NCBI GenBank assembly: GCA_903893945.1
Contig: CAITOF010000057.1
Span: forward strand, 1 to 64,000
From: an uncultured Oxalobacteraceae bacterium
Lineage (GTDB): Bacteria; Pseudomonadota; Gammaproteobacteria; Burkholderiales; Burkholderiaceae_D
Reading direction: 5' to 3'
DNA length: 64,000 nt
The notes beneath the pieces are model-generated. The model was not told the DNA's origin, did not search any database, and was given only the letters and a program-made list of their open reading frames with translations. Both the position numbers and the translations under genes were made by a program. Of the stretch, positions 36,488 to 45,556 are shown piece after piece (within the stretch, counting starts at the first letter, position 1; each line of letters starts with the position of its first letter).

Positions 36488-39400
36488 TTTTCTTTCCCCA
36501 TGCCGTCTGTCGCCGGCGTATCCGTGACTGTCCATACCGCGCCATTCGGTTGCAGATAGAGTTTTTCCATCTCCTCCAGATCAAAGGGGCGCGAGCCAAT
36601 CCGGCCGAAAACAGCGATCTGATTGCCGCGTTCATCCACCGCACGATCCCGGTCCAGCCCTTTTGCCATGGCCAGGGCAGGCGACGCGGTTTTATGCCAG
36701 GCGATCAGTTGCGGTTTGGGCTCCGGTGAAAAGCCGTAGAAACGTGGCTGGGTGTCCGGCGCCGTCAATTGCAGCACCTTCAATCCGTTTTTGCCATCGG
36801 CGACATAGGCGAACAACGACGCGTTGGTACTGCCAACCACCACATCCTGTGCATCGTTCAGTGTGCCACCGGCTGTGTAAAGCTGAACCAGACGCGGCTG
36901 CGCAGGTTTTTCAATGTCAACAATCGCCAGACCCTGGCCCGCTGCCGCCACATAGGCATAGGTGCGCGCCAGATAAAGTTTCTGCGCGTTGTCCAGGGCC
37001 ACCACCGGCGCCAGCAGGGTCGGGCGGGTCGGATGGGTGACATCCACCACCCGCAATCCGCTGCGATCCGTCACGAACAGGTAGCGAAACTGCAACGCCG
37101 ATGCCCGCGCATCGACCAATGAAATTGTGCTCAGGTGTTTTGGCTGCAACGGGTTATCCAGATCCACAATCACCAACCCTTTGGGAGTCAGAATGTAGGC
37201 AATCTGACCGCCCAGCGTGATATGTCGCGCGCCATTCAGCAGTCCGTCCGGATTCCAGGTCAAGGCGCGTGTCAGAAAATTGTTTCGTGGTTCACCATCT
37301 GCCAGCGTGTCTACATTGGTGAGTATCAGGCCTTCTTCAGCATCAGTAATCACCGCATAATGATAGATGGGATGAAAGCGCTGTTCCTGATTGGTGACCC
37401 GCATCAGGTCGCCTTCATTTCTGAGCGGCGCGATGGACTGATTGGTGGGCAATGCCATGCAGGTGGCATTTTTCGTGGCGATATGGGTGTCGTGCCCGAG
37501 CGGCGAAAACGGCGCGGTGACAATACGCTGCGATACGCCCTTGTTGGCGATATTGGCCGTGTCGTAAACCCGGAATCCGCCAGCGCCCTCGGCCACAAAC
37601 AGATACTCACCGCGCCGCGCCAGACAATTTACCGCTCCCTGTGTGACATGATTGTACGATTCGGTCAGTTCCTGCTGCCTGTCCTGATGTTGGCGATACC
37701 AGTCCGGATAGGCATAACGCTGCAGATAACTGCCGATCACTGCCTGCGGTTCGTTCCACTCCGTCACGGTGGTCGCTTCGACATGGTTTGCTTCGCCGGT
37801 CCAGGCGTTATAACCAATAAAATTCACGAAGTTGGTACCCTGCAGAAGCAACTGCGCCATGATCGCATTATTGTCATTGCTTGCTGAAATATGGCAATCC
37901 GAACAGGTTTTGGTTTCTTCCTTGCGTTCGGTATGCGGGTAGTGCGGCGCAAACGCCTGCGACGAGAAACCGCTGGCGGCAATCGGTGGCTGCTGGACAT
38001 AGATTTTTTCCCGGTTGATGTTGGTGGACGACAGCACCAACGCCGAACTGGACCGGACCGGCGTCACTTTACTTCCTTTGACCGGACCGCTGATACCAAG
38101 CTGGAACATGTCATCCCGTACCACTTGCGGGTTGTAGGTCGCGTAATTGCGGGTTTCGCCACCCTCGTAGTGATTACGCTCGCTTTTCCAGTTGGCCTGA
38201 ATCGGCAAATGACATCCCGCACAGCTGGTCGTCCAGGACAGATGGCAGGTATAGCAGGTCATTTTTTCATTATCGTGCGCCAGCTTTGCCACCCCTGTGC
38301 CCCACATGCCGGCGCGGCCCGGCTCCCCTGCCGCCATCAGCTTGGCGCGGGCCGCCTTGGCGTTGTAGCGCGGATGATCGGGGTTCACGGTGTCCCTGAC
38401 CAGGCTGATTTCCCATTCTTTGTCAGGATCGAGCGCCGCGCGCTGATAGAGTTTTCCATCCCGCCATTCAAAGCGACGCCGGCCATCCTGCGTTTTTAAC
38501 AGGCTTAAATCGGTTCCACCGGGCGGGGCAGCGGGTCCGCTGGTTCGCAGGGTCGGGTAACTTTTCACCGTTCCATGGCAATCGGTGCAGTCAATTTCGA
38601 TGGCGGCGGCAACCTCGCCATAAATATGGCCGTTGCCATGGGCATCCTGTGAAAAATGGCAATCGACACAGTTCATCCCGAGGTCCATATGGATGGACGA
38701 CAGATGCACCGTTTTCCTGAATTTATCGGGATCATCATCGGCGACAATATTGCCTTTGGCGTCGAGCAGCGCACCACTGCGATTGCGTTTGAAGACAGCG
38801 CGGAAATTCCAGCCGTGCCCGTGGTAATCGGCAAATTGGGTGTCGCTGAGCACCGGATTCAGGCTCGACACGTTTTTCAGAAACTCCGGATTGCTCCATT
38901 TGCCGCGGATCGCCGCTTCCTCCGGGTTGTGCGTCAGACTGGCCAGCGCCTCGGCATCGGTGGGATAGCGCTGTTTTTCCGGCCACATATGCGGCGCATC
39001 GGCTTCATAATCCCACATCGTGTAGCCGTAGAATGAGTTGACGAAGATATTGGGCTGATGCATATGGCACACCATGCATTGCGATGACGGTATGGCACGG
39101 GTGAATTCATGCCTGATCGGATGACCCGATTCCTGCGCGGGGATGGTGGGATCCGCGGTCTGTGTCATGCCTTCGTGGCCAAATTTTGCGTACGGTCCCG
39201 CGTGTCGGGGGTCGCGGTCGTTGGCATAAATGGTATGGCAGGCCGTACATCCCGAGGAGCGGTAGTCCCCGGGCTGGTCATTCGTACCCAGAAACCACAG
39301 GTGCGGATCGTTTAACCGGGTCTTGGTAATATTGATTACCGGGACAGCTATCCGGCTGCCAGTCCCGGGGCCACGGTTGGATTGATGGCTGTCCGGTCGC

Positions 39401-40227
39401 CCCGGTTCATCCAGCTTTTGCAAGGTGCCGGACAGATTTGGCACACCGATTTCCGGAAACTGGCTGGAAATGACACGACCGCCCCGTTCAAAGACGCGAA
39501 AGATATCGGCGGGCGGAACGGTTTCCCAGGCCGGTAACGGATACAGCCGGTCCAGTATGCCCTTATACCTGAACTGCTCATAGCTGACCCTGACCGGATT
39601 GACGATGGTGGCCGCTTCGCCCTCGGCGGTGTACGACTCCCCGAGCAGGTAACGTTTGTAGGGCAGGATACCGTTGTTGTAACTGGCGCCACCCCACAGC
39701 ATGGCCGAGGTGGACATCAGGCTGCGCTCCTGCGCCTGAATAATCGCCAGATGACAGGTGCCGCAGGCTTCGCGCGCCACTCTCAGGTCACCCGGGTTGA
39801 TGAAACGGATAAAGGCAGGATGTTCCCTGTTGAGTCGCGCGAACGAATTCTGCGGATTGGCCGACGACGGGTATGTCCAGAATTGCTCATCCCTTGGCAA
39901 AATGTGCGCCTGATCCATCGCAGCGCGGTAGGCTGGTGAATTTCGGCCAGCTGCACCGGCTTGGACCTGGGCGTTGCCACCATGGCAGTCGGTACATCCC
40001 AGCACGACACCCGGATTGGCGTGCATGGTGTGCCTGTCAGTCGCGGTATGGCAGCTCATGCAGCCGTCCGATTTCAGGTTGGCGTCTGCCTGGGTCTGTG
40101 TCCGGGGCGCTGCCGGCGCGACCCGGTACTGGGGCTGGACGAGCGCAGTCTGCTCCGACGTCCATGCCATTTCAAGACAGAGACCGGTAAGGACTATCAC
40201 TGCAAGACGTGCGATCCAGTGGTTCAT
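36484..40227 (-). CDS. Decaheme cytochrome c fused to LVIVD-like beta-propeller
   Basis: Very large exported protein (1247 residues). A signal peptide precedes a heme region with ten CXXCH motifs at about residues 56, 78, 155, 327, 384, 520, 547, 658, 670 and 774 (CMSCH, CTDCH, CGTCH, CTACH, CMVCH, CVDCH, CTDCH, CYTCH, CAGCH, CSDCH). From about 880 to 1160 there are repeats of the LVIVD kind (KGLVIVDLDNPLQPKHL, SGLRVVDVTHPTRPTLL, QGLAIVDIEKPAQPRLV, NGLKVLQLTAPDTQPRF), expected to fold as a beta-propeller. Lying next to the porin gene, it is the best candidate for the periplasmic or surface-exposed cytochrome of an outer-membrane conduit. Confidence 0.88.
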   Translation of the reverse strand: MNHWIARLAVIVLTGLCLEMAWTSEQTALVQPQYRVAPAAPRTQTQADANLKSDGCMSCHTATDRHTMHANPGVVLGCTDCHGGNAQVQAGAAGRNSPAYRAAMDQAHILPRDEQFWTYPSSANPQNSFARLNREHPAFIRFINPGDLRVAREACGTCHLAIIQAQERSLMSTSAMLWGGASYNNGILPYKRYLLGESYTAEGEAATIVNPVRVSYEQFRYKGILDRLYPLPAWETVPPADIFRVFERGGRVISSQFPEIGVPNLSGTLQKLDEPGRPDSHQSNRGPGTGSRIAVPVINITKTRLNDPHLWFLGTNDQPGDYRSSGCTACHTIYANDRDPRHAGPYAKFGHEGMTQTADPTIPAQESGHPIRHEFTRAIPSSQCMVCHMHQPNIFVNSFYGYTMWDYEADAPHMWPEKQRYPTDAEALASLTHNPEEAAIRGKWSNPEFLKNVSSLNPVLSDTQFADYHGHGWNFRAVFKRNRSGALLDAKGNIVADDDPDKFRKTVHLSSIHMDLGMNCVDCHFSQDAHGNGHIYGEVAAAIEIDCTDCHGTVKSYPTLRTSGPAAPPGGTDLSLLKTQDGRRRFEWRDGKLYQRAALDPDKEWEISLVRDTVNPDHPRYNAKAARAKLMAAGEPGRAGMWGTGVAKLAHDNEKMTCYTCHLSWTTSCAGCHLPIQANWKSERNHYEGGETRNYATYNPQVVRDDMFQLGISGPVKGSKVTPVRSSSALVLSSTNINREKIYVQQPPIAASGFSSQAFAPHYPHTERKEETKTCSDCHISASNDNNAIMAQLLLQGTNFVNFIGYNAWTGEANHVEATTVTEWNEPQAVIGSYLQRYAYPDWYRQHQDRQQELTESYNHVTQGAVNCLARRGEYLFVAEGAGGFRVYDTANIANKGVSQRIVTAPFSPLGHDTHIATKNATCMALPTNQSIAPLRNEGDLMRVTNQEQRFHPIYHYAVITDAEEGLILTNVDTLADGEPRNNFLTRALTWNPDGLLNGARHITLGGQIAYILTPKGLVIVDLDNPLQPKHLSTISLVDARASALQFRYLFVTDRSGLRVVDVTHPTRPTLLAPVVALDNAQKLYLARTYAYVAAAGQGLAIVDIEKPAQPRLVQLYTAGGTLNDAQDVVVGSTNASLFAYVADGKNGLKVLQLTAPDTQPRFYGFSPEPKPQLIAWHKTASPALAMAKGLDRDRAVDERGNQIAVFGRIGSRPFDLEEMEKLYLQPNGAVWTVTDTPATDGMGKEK

Positions 40228-40242
40228 TTCATTCTTCAGATA

Positions 40243-42015
40243 TCAAAATGCCAGTATGACGTTGAACAATGCCGAATAATAGCTTCCCTGATTACTTCCA
40301 TACAATTCTTTCAGTCCTGCTCCGGGTATCAATACGGCTACTGATCCGTTAATGATGACATTCTGGTTCAGAAACGGCCGCCAGTGCATTCCGACCGACA
40401 AATCCGTACCAATGCTGGTCGATGGAATCGGTTGATTGCGCAGCAGCGACAACGAACTGGTATTCATGAAATTCAGGCAGGACAGGTTGGTAAACATTCT
40501 CAGTTCAGGCGTTACATCAGCATCAGCGCCCATGCCGATCAATGAAATCCCCGGATTCACGAAGTTGGACTGCCCCTCTGATAACGACGACCGCAACGAA
40601 GGCAGCAGGCCATTACGGCCGGACAGCTCCACCCCTCCACCGCCAATCAGCGGCAGCGCCTGACGTATGAAAAAGCTGGTATCGGAGCCGGCGAACTGGG
40701 GGTTTTCGGCAATTGCATCAAATCCGGTTGCTTTGCCGTCGCCGGGATTTTTATCGCCGGAGGCCACCAGAAAATTCCCCCTGAAGCGTATCCAGTCCAC
40801 ATCCCTGGATAGTTCGGCTGCAAAAAATCCCGCCTGTATCTGCTGCGATTGCCGGGCAATCGGATTATGACTGTCCGTACCCAATGCACCGTACGCGGAT
40901 GCACTCAGGTTCCAGACCCCGAAATGACCGTCCATGCTGACGCCGGGGTAGGTGACCTGATACTCATGGGGCTGCACGTCACCGACCAGTGCCGGTCGCA
41001 CCAGAAAGCCGTCTGTATCATAATGGAAGCCGGTATCGTGATTGCTGTTATGAACCACACTGATCTGGGTTGTCATTCCCTGCACCGGCCAGTCCTGGTG
41101 ATACACGTTCACCAGGTAGGTATCGTCCTTGCGCATCGCCTGACTTATGTCATTCAGGCCACTGTTGGTGTCCTTTTCGAAGCGCCGGAACCATGCCACA
41201 TTGTACTGGACCTGATTGTTGAAACGGTTGCCAAACAAGCGCACGCCAAACGGCGAATCAACAAACAGGAACCCGCGAAAATCATTTGTAAAGGGTTGTA
41301 TCCCGACGCGCAGACTGTCAAAGTCGTAACGCTCGGAGACGTTGCGCAAATGAACATCAGCAAACAATTCCTGGACACCGACGAATTTGTCGGTGCGATG
41401 CGTGCCATACGACGGGTCAATATTCAGCACCCCTGCTTCCCCGACCCTGTCGCTGTTATAGTTAAACACCGGCACAAACCGGAATTCATAGTCGGGCGGG
41501 CGAAACGTGGTGTCGCCCTTGCTCAGATCGATACTGACGATCAGATTCTGAATGAATTCGCTCTGCTGATTATGCCCAAACACGTCATTGGCACCGGGCT
41601 GGATTGAAATCTGGCTTGCCACCGGCGTTGGCAGGCGCCGTGCTTCCTGCAACGAATCCGAGATGATACCCAGATTGAAAAACAGCGAATCACCCCATTC
41701 TTTTAAGACCGGCAGATCGCCTTTGAGCGCGTTCTGGTTATACGGATCGTAGTACGGAAACCGGTAACCCAGTGCCTCCATCAGGCGCCAGCGATCGGGT
41801 ACCGGAATCGAGTCGCGGGGCAGGTCGGCCTGGGGTGGCGCGACCTGTCGCGGATCCATTTCCGGCAAGGCGATATCCTCGCGAGGATGCCCGGGACGAA
41901 CAATGTCGATGTCGTTATCGTTCATACCCGCTCCCGGCGCAGGGATTTCCTGTGCATGCAGGTCATGGCAACAAACACAGAGTGCGCAATAGCAGAGCAG
42001 GACTGTTTTTTTCAT
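40243..42015 (-). CDS. Outer-membrane beta-barrel protein of the cytochrome cluster
   Basis: Start ATG 42015, one base after the stop of the upstream gene, gives a signal peptide ending near DLHAQE and a 590-residue product. An acidic, Pro-rich N-terminal segment (about 25-75) leads to a long region of alternating hydrophobic/polar strands rich in aromatic residues and ends in ...FNVILAF; the terminal Phe is the usual barrel-insertion signal. No CXXC pair like that of MtrB is seen in the mature part. By position between multiheme cytochrome genes it is inferred to be the porin sheath of an electron conduit, but no sequence motif proves it. Confidence 0.75.
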   Translation of the reverse strand: MKKTVLLCYCALCVCCHDLHAQEIPAPGAGMNDNDIDIVRPGHPREDIALPEMDPRQVAPPQADLPRDSIPVPDRWRLMEALGYRFPYYDPYNQNALKGDLPVLKEWGDSLFFNLGIISDSLQEARRLPTPVASQISIQPGANDVFGHNQQSEFIQNLIVSIDLSKGDTTFRPPDYEFRFVPVFNYNSDRVGEAGVLNIDPSYGTHRTDKFVGVQELFADVHLRNVSERYDFDSLRVGIQPFTNDFRGFLFVDSPFGVRLFGNRFNNQVQYNVAWFRRFEKDTNSGLNDISQAMRKDDTYLVNVYHQDWPVQGMTTQISVVHNSNHDTGFHYDTDGFLVRPALVGDVQPHEYQVTYPGVSMDGHFGVWNLSASAYGALGTDSHNPIARQSQQIQAGFFAAELSRDVDWIRFRGNFLVASGDKNPGDGKATGFDAIAENPQFAGSDTSFFIRQALPLIGGGGVELSGRNGLLPSLRSSLSEGQSNFVNPGISLIGMGADADVTPELRMFTNLSCLNFMNTSSLSLLRNQPIPSTSIGTDLSVGMHWRPFLNQNVIINGSVAVLIPGAGLKELYGSNQGSYYSALFNVILAF

Positions 42016-42016
42016 G

Positions 42017-44026
42017 TCAGATTCCTGCGCACACGTCTTGCGCGTCACTGTTATTGAACGGCGCCACCGGGCATTGCACATACGTAAGCCGTTGCCCTTG
42101 CGGAAGCAGGGTATCGGCACGGATGGACGGGCTGGCATGACCCAGACCTGTACCCAGACTTCTGCCGGCGTTGGCTACCGCAAGAAAACCTATCATGTCA
42201 TCCTGCTCCACCCCGTCTCCCGACACACCTATGCCGCCAACGAGGGTCGCCCCGCGATAAATCGGAAAGCCACCGGCGAAAATCTGGATACCGTTCTTCA
42301 GCATGGCAATCGACGTAGCACCGGCCTGGCCCGTGCCCGTGCAGTTGTTATTGGGATTGCTGGCATCAATCACCGACTGGATAAACCCGTTATAGACCAG
42401 ATCGAGCTGCAGGCCATCATTAAAAATGGTCCATTGGGCCAGGGGTTTTGAAAACGGTCCGTTGCGATCCGTATCAATACCGTCGGGGAAATTGGGACGT
42501 GACACGTTTCCGATGGCCCGAACCGAAAAAGCCACGCCATCTGAAAAAATGCCGGGGTTATTGAAAAACGGGATGGCCGACGTGGCTTGCCCTGACAGGT
42601 AGACCGAGCCGAGCGTGAAGGGCACGCCGGTCGGAAAACCCGTGCCGCCCAGGTAGGCAACCGGCGCTTGCGCAGTCAACATGGCAGCGGCCTGTGCCGA
42701 CGAAAAAAACGCCGCGGTGCGCGCCTTCTGCAGGGCAACGTCAATACCGAATATCGGCGCGTCTGCTGAGCGGACCAGTCCCAGGACAGTGCCGGCATTG
42801 TCCACCACGGTCACGGTGATCTGTGCTGCCGACCCGGCCGGCACCCGGATTTGCGCACGCGTCTGATTGGCTATCACCAGTGCCTGGGTAAGAAAAGCCT
42901 GTACTTCAGACTGCGTCATCGCCGTCCCGCTGAGCGGCGATGACGTGGGCGGAAAGCGATTTGCGGCACTGGAATCGACCAGATCAACGCCGTTCAGTGA
43001 AGCAAAAACGCCCGTATCAGCCACAAACCCCGACGCAGGGCTGCCGTAGGCCACACCCGCATGAATGGCAGAACTGTCGTAGTAGAAAGGCACGGACGAC
43101 AGTCCCCCCAGCGTTGCAATCAGCGGATCATTCAGTGCTGTCACGGTCACCGGGACAAGTTGGCCATCTGAACTGGTATAGGGCAGGGTTAAACCGCCCA
43201 CACTGATGCGGTCGGCGCGGATACAACTGGACGCTTCAAATCCGCTGAGCGCAGACTGGGCAATCTGTTCATCAACGCTGCCACTGTCACTGGACGGATT
43301 CTGGTCGAGGCCATAGTTGCCATCGGCGATAACCCCAACGCCACCGACCACCTGGCCATTTTTATAGAGCGGGAAGCCGCCCGGGTCGGCCGATATGCCA
43401 AGCGGCGAGCGCTTGGGACCGGCACTGTCGGTGTCACCGCGCGTTACCAGATCACCGCAGGGTAACTGACTGAACTGGACACCAAATAACGGGCCGCCGG
43501 GTGTCCCCAGAATACCCGGTGCAAAATGATTCTGTACGATATAGCTGGCAGTTCGGGTGCTGAACGCATTGCCGGAGGATGACAGGTAGGCGCCTGTGAT
43601 GGATTTGGCAATGGCGGCTGTTTCAGAGCTGATAAGGCCATTCAGCCCTTCTAGACCTTGTGCCGGTTTGTTGGACGTGGTACCTGTTGTCACGGTGTTC
43701 TGGGCGCCGTTCATTTTATAAACCGCCAGTACATTGCCGGAACGATCCACCACCGCCAGCGTTGCATGAGCCCCCAGCAGGCTGGCGGCCTGCACACCCT
43801 GCGCGATGATTTTTTCCACATCGGTTGCACTCAGTGCCTGGGGCTGCGCGGAAACGGTAAAATTACAGCCATTCTGGCTGGCCTGACCCGGGGCAGTCAC
43901 GCCGCCCGAACTGCCACTGCATCCGGCGACCACCACACTGCCTGCCAGCAGGGCCGGCAACCATGAACCGGCACGGGTCCGGAGAGATTGCTGAGACGGC
44001 ATACGTAGTCGAAAAACCATATTCAT
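42017..44026 (-). CDS. Lipoprotein with two HbpS/GlcG-like (DUF336) domains
   Basis: Lipoprotein of 669 residues: signal peptide with lipobox VVAGC (about Cys36), then a first GlcG/HbpS-like domain opening with ALSATDVEKIIAQGVQAA and ATLAVVDRSGNVLAVYKM, and a second with MTQSEVQAFLTQALVIANQ and VTVVDNAGTVLGLVR. Both contain GGVGV/GGIGVSGDG-type turns typical of the family, some members of which bind heme. A tandem, lipidated version inside a cytochrome operon suggests a heme- or redox-related role at the outer membrane. The ATG overlaps the upstream stop (ATGA). Confidence 0.78.
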   Translation of the reverse strand: MNMVFRLRMPSQQSLRTRAGSWLPALLAGSVVVAGCSGSSGGVTAPGQASQNGCNFTVSAQPQALSATDVEKIIAQGVQAASLLGAHATLAVVDRSGNVLAVYKMNGAQNTVTTGTTSNKPAQGLEGLNGLISSETAAIAKSITGAYLSSSGNAFSTRTASYIVQNHFAPGILGTPGGPLFGVQFSQLPCGDLVTRGDTDSAGPKRSPLGISADPGGFPLYKNGQVVGGVGVIADGNYGLDQNPSSDSGSVDEQIAQSALSGFEASSCIRADRISVGGLTLPYTSSDGQLVPVTVTALNDPLIATLGGLSSVPFYYDSSAIHAGVAYGSPASGFVADTGVFASLNGVDLVDSSAANRFPPTSSPLSGTAMTQSEVQAFLTQALVIANQTRAQIRVPAGSAAQITVTVVDNAGTVLGLVRSADAPIFGIDVALQKARTAAFFSSAQAAAMLTAQAPVAYLGGTGFPTGVPFTLGSVYLSGQATSAIPFFNNPGIFSDGVAFSVRAIGNVSRPNFPDGIDTDRNGPFSKPLAQWTIFNDGLQLDLVYNGFIQSVIDASNPNNNCTGTGQAGATSIAMLKNGIQIFAGGFPIYRGATLVGGIGVSGDGVEQDDMIGFLAVANAGRSLGTGLGHASPSIRADTLLPQGQRLTYVQCPVAPFNNSDAQDVCAGI

Positions 44027-45513
44027 TGATCCCTGACTGGCTTGAGCTCATGCAACTGGACCAGCGCCGACGCGGCGCTGAATTCAGGCTGGTGAAATCC
44101 GTGACATAACCCGCAATCCGATGTGACCTTGTTAACGACCGGCTTTTCGCCGGCGTGGCATGCGCGGCACTGCTTAATGGTGGGCATGAGCACATCGGTC
44201 GCCTTGTGTGAGCTCACGGCGGCATGGCATTCGGTGCACCTGGACGCTCTGTGCCTGCTGTGGTCAAATTCGGCTTTTGGCATCCACGCGTGCGCCGCCG
44301 GCACCGGCGCGATTTTCCATTGCGGCATATCCTGCGCGGGGGTTGCGGAGAGTCCCGGACCCGCCACCCGGCTCACGTCATGGCAGACAACGCAGGATGT
44401 CTTTTCAAACAATTCGGTCGCCGACGCAATGGCGTGGCTGCGTACATCGTTATTATCATGAATAAACGTTTTTGCCGGTTCAGCCTCACCCGGGCGCGTC
44501 ATTACTATGGGATTTTTCATTTCCTGGCGCGTCACGGCCACGCCATTCACGCGGACATAGCTGTAAAATTCACGCAGGGTGGACAGGACCTGATCAACCG
44601 GACCATGGGGAACTTGACGATCCGGTGCGGCCAGATCAAATTTCAGTGCGTGACAGTACTGACAGTTGTCCTTCATGGTGACCGGCAGAAAATTTTTTCC
44701 GTTTGAATCGGGCTTGTGACAGCTGTCACATTTCAGTGTGACCTTGCCGTCAGGACTGCGTATCCCTTTTGCCGACAGGTGTACATCATGCGGAAATTTC
44801 AGGCTGTTTTTTTCTGATAGCATCACATCACCGTCCTGGCGGATTCGTTCCAGAGCGGTTGGTCCTGCTCCGGTGGCAAGTTGCAGCCGGAATGCGGGAT
44901 GCGCATCGGCGAAGTCGCTCACATTGCCGGTTCGGGTGGCGGGATACAGTGTCCTGATTGTCTGGTGGCAGGATGCACATTCGTGACCGACAAAACCTTT
45001 ATTCTGTTCGGCAAGTCCGAACAGCCCTTTGTGTTCCCGGTGACAGCTGGCACAGCGGGTTTCGTGCAATTCGTCCAGGGTCACCGTCGCCCGACTGACA
45101 TGCTCGTGCATATTTTTATGGCAAACCAGACAGTCGTTATCCTGCACACGCACAAACGGTGTTGAATGACACGCCTTGCAGTCACCCGCCCAGGGCTGGT
45201 GGACGGTTGAAAGACGGCCTGGATTCCAGTACGTGTCGGCACCACCGAACACGGACCATCGCGGGCTGACCCGCGGCACGACCAGGTTCTGTGCGGAAGT
45301 CGCTGGCGCACCGCCGGCTGGCGGATGGATTCCGGGCTGACTGGTTGCGCCGACGTCGCTCGACGGTGTCCGCAGGCTGGCGACCACCGGTATGACCAGA
45401 AATGCCAGCAGGAAAAGCAGAAATAAAAACCACGACCCCACCCTGCGTCCCGCAATCGGTTTTTGCAATCGGGCGATTTCTGACGAGATGCGATCTTTGG
45501 GCAGATTTTTCAT
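44023..45513 (-). CDS. Membrane-anchored decaheme cytochrome c
   Basis: Protein of 496 residues with a hydrophobic helix at about 27-47 (SWFLFLLFLLAFLVIPVVA) after a basic N-terminus, so it is either anchored in the inner membrane or carries a long signal. Ten CXXCH motifs follow (CKACH, CLVCH, CASCH, CASCH, CDSCH, CQYCH, CVVCH, CTECH, CRACH, CGLCH) with many extra His residues available as distal ligands. It lies after the b-type membrane protein gene; a quinol-to-periplasm relay is the natural inference. Confidence 0.87.
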   Translation of the reverse strand: MKNLPKDRISSEIARLQKPIAGRRVGSWFLFLLFLLAFLVIPVVASLRTPSSDVGATSQPGIHPPAGGAPATSAQNLVVPRVSPRWSVFGGADTYWNPGRLSTVHQPWAGDCKACHSTPFVRVQDNDCLVCHKNMHEHVSRATVTLDELHETRCASCHREHKGLFGLAEQNKGFVGHECASCHQTIRTLYPATRTGNVSDFADAHPAFRLQLATGAGPTALERIRQDGDVMLSEKNSLKFPHDVHLSAKGIRSPDGKVTLKCDSCHKPDSNGKNFLPVTMKDNCQYCHALKFDLAAPDRQVPHGPVDQVLSTLREFYSYVRVNGVAVTRQEMKNPIVMTRPGEAEPAKTFIHDNNDVRSHAIASATELFEKTSCVVCHDVSRVAGPGLSATPAQDMPQWKIAPVPAAHAWMPKAEFDHSRHRASRCTECHAAVSSHKATDVLMPTIKQCRACHAGEKPVVNKVTSDCGLCHGFHQPEFSAASALVQLHELKPVRDQ

Positions 45514-45556
45514 CGATTATCTGAAAAAGGATCCGGGGCGCTGGACACGTAAAATG

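Noticed and set aside
41957-41986. CVCCH heme-like motif in the barrel protein
   Set aside because: It lies inside the predicted signal peptide (LCVCCHDLHAQ) that would be removed on export, so no heme is expected there.
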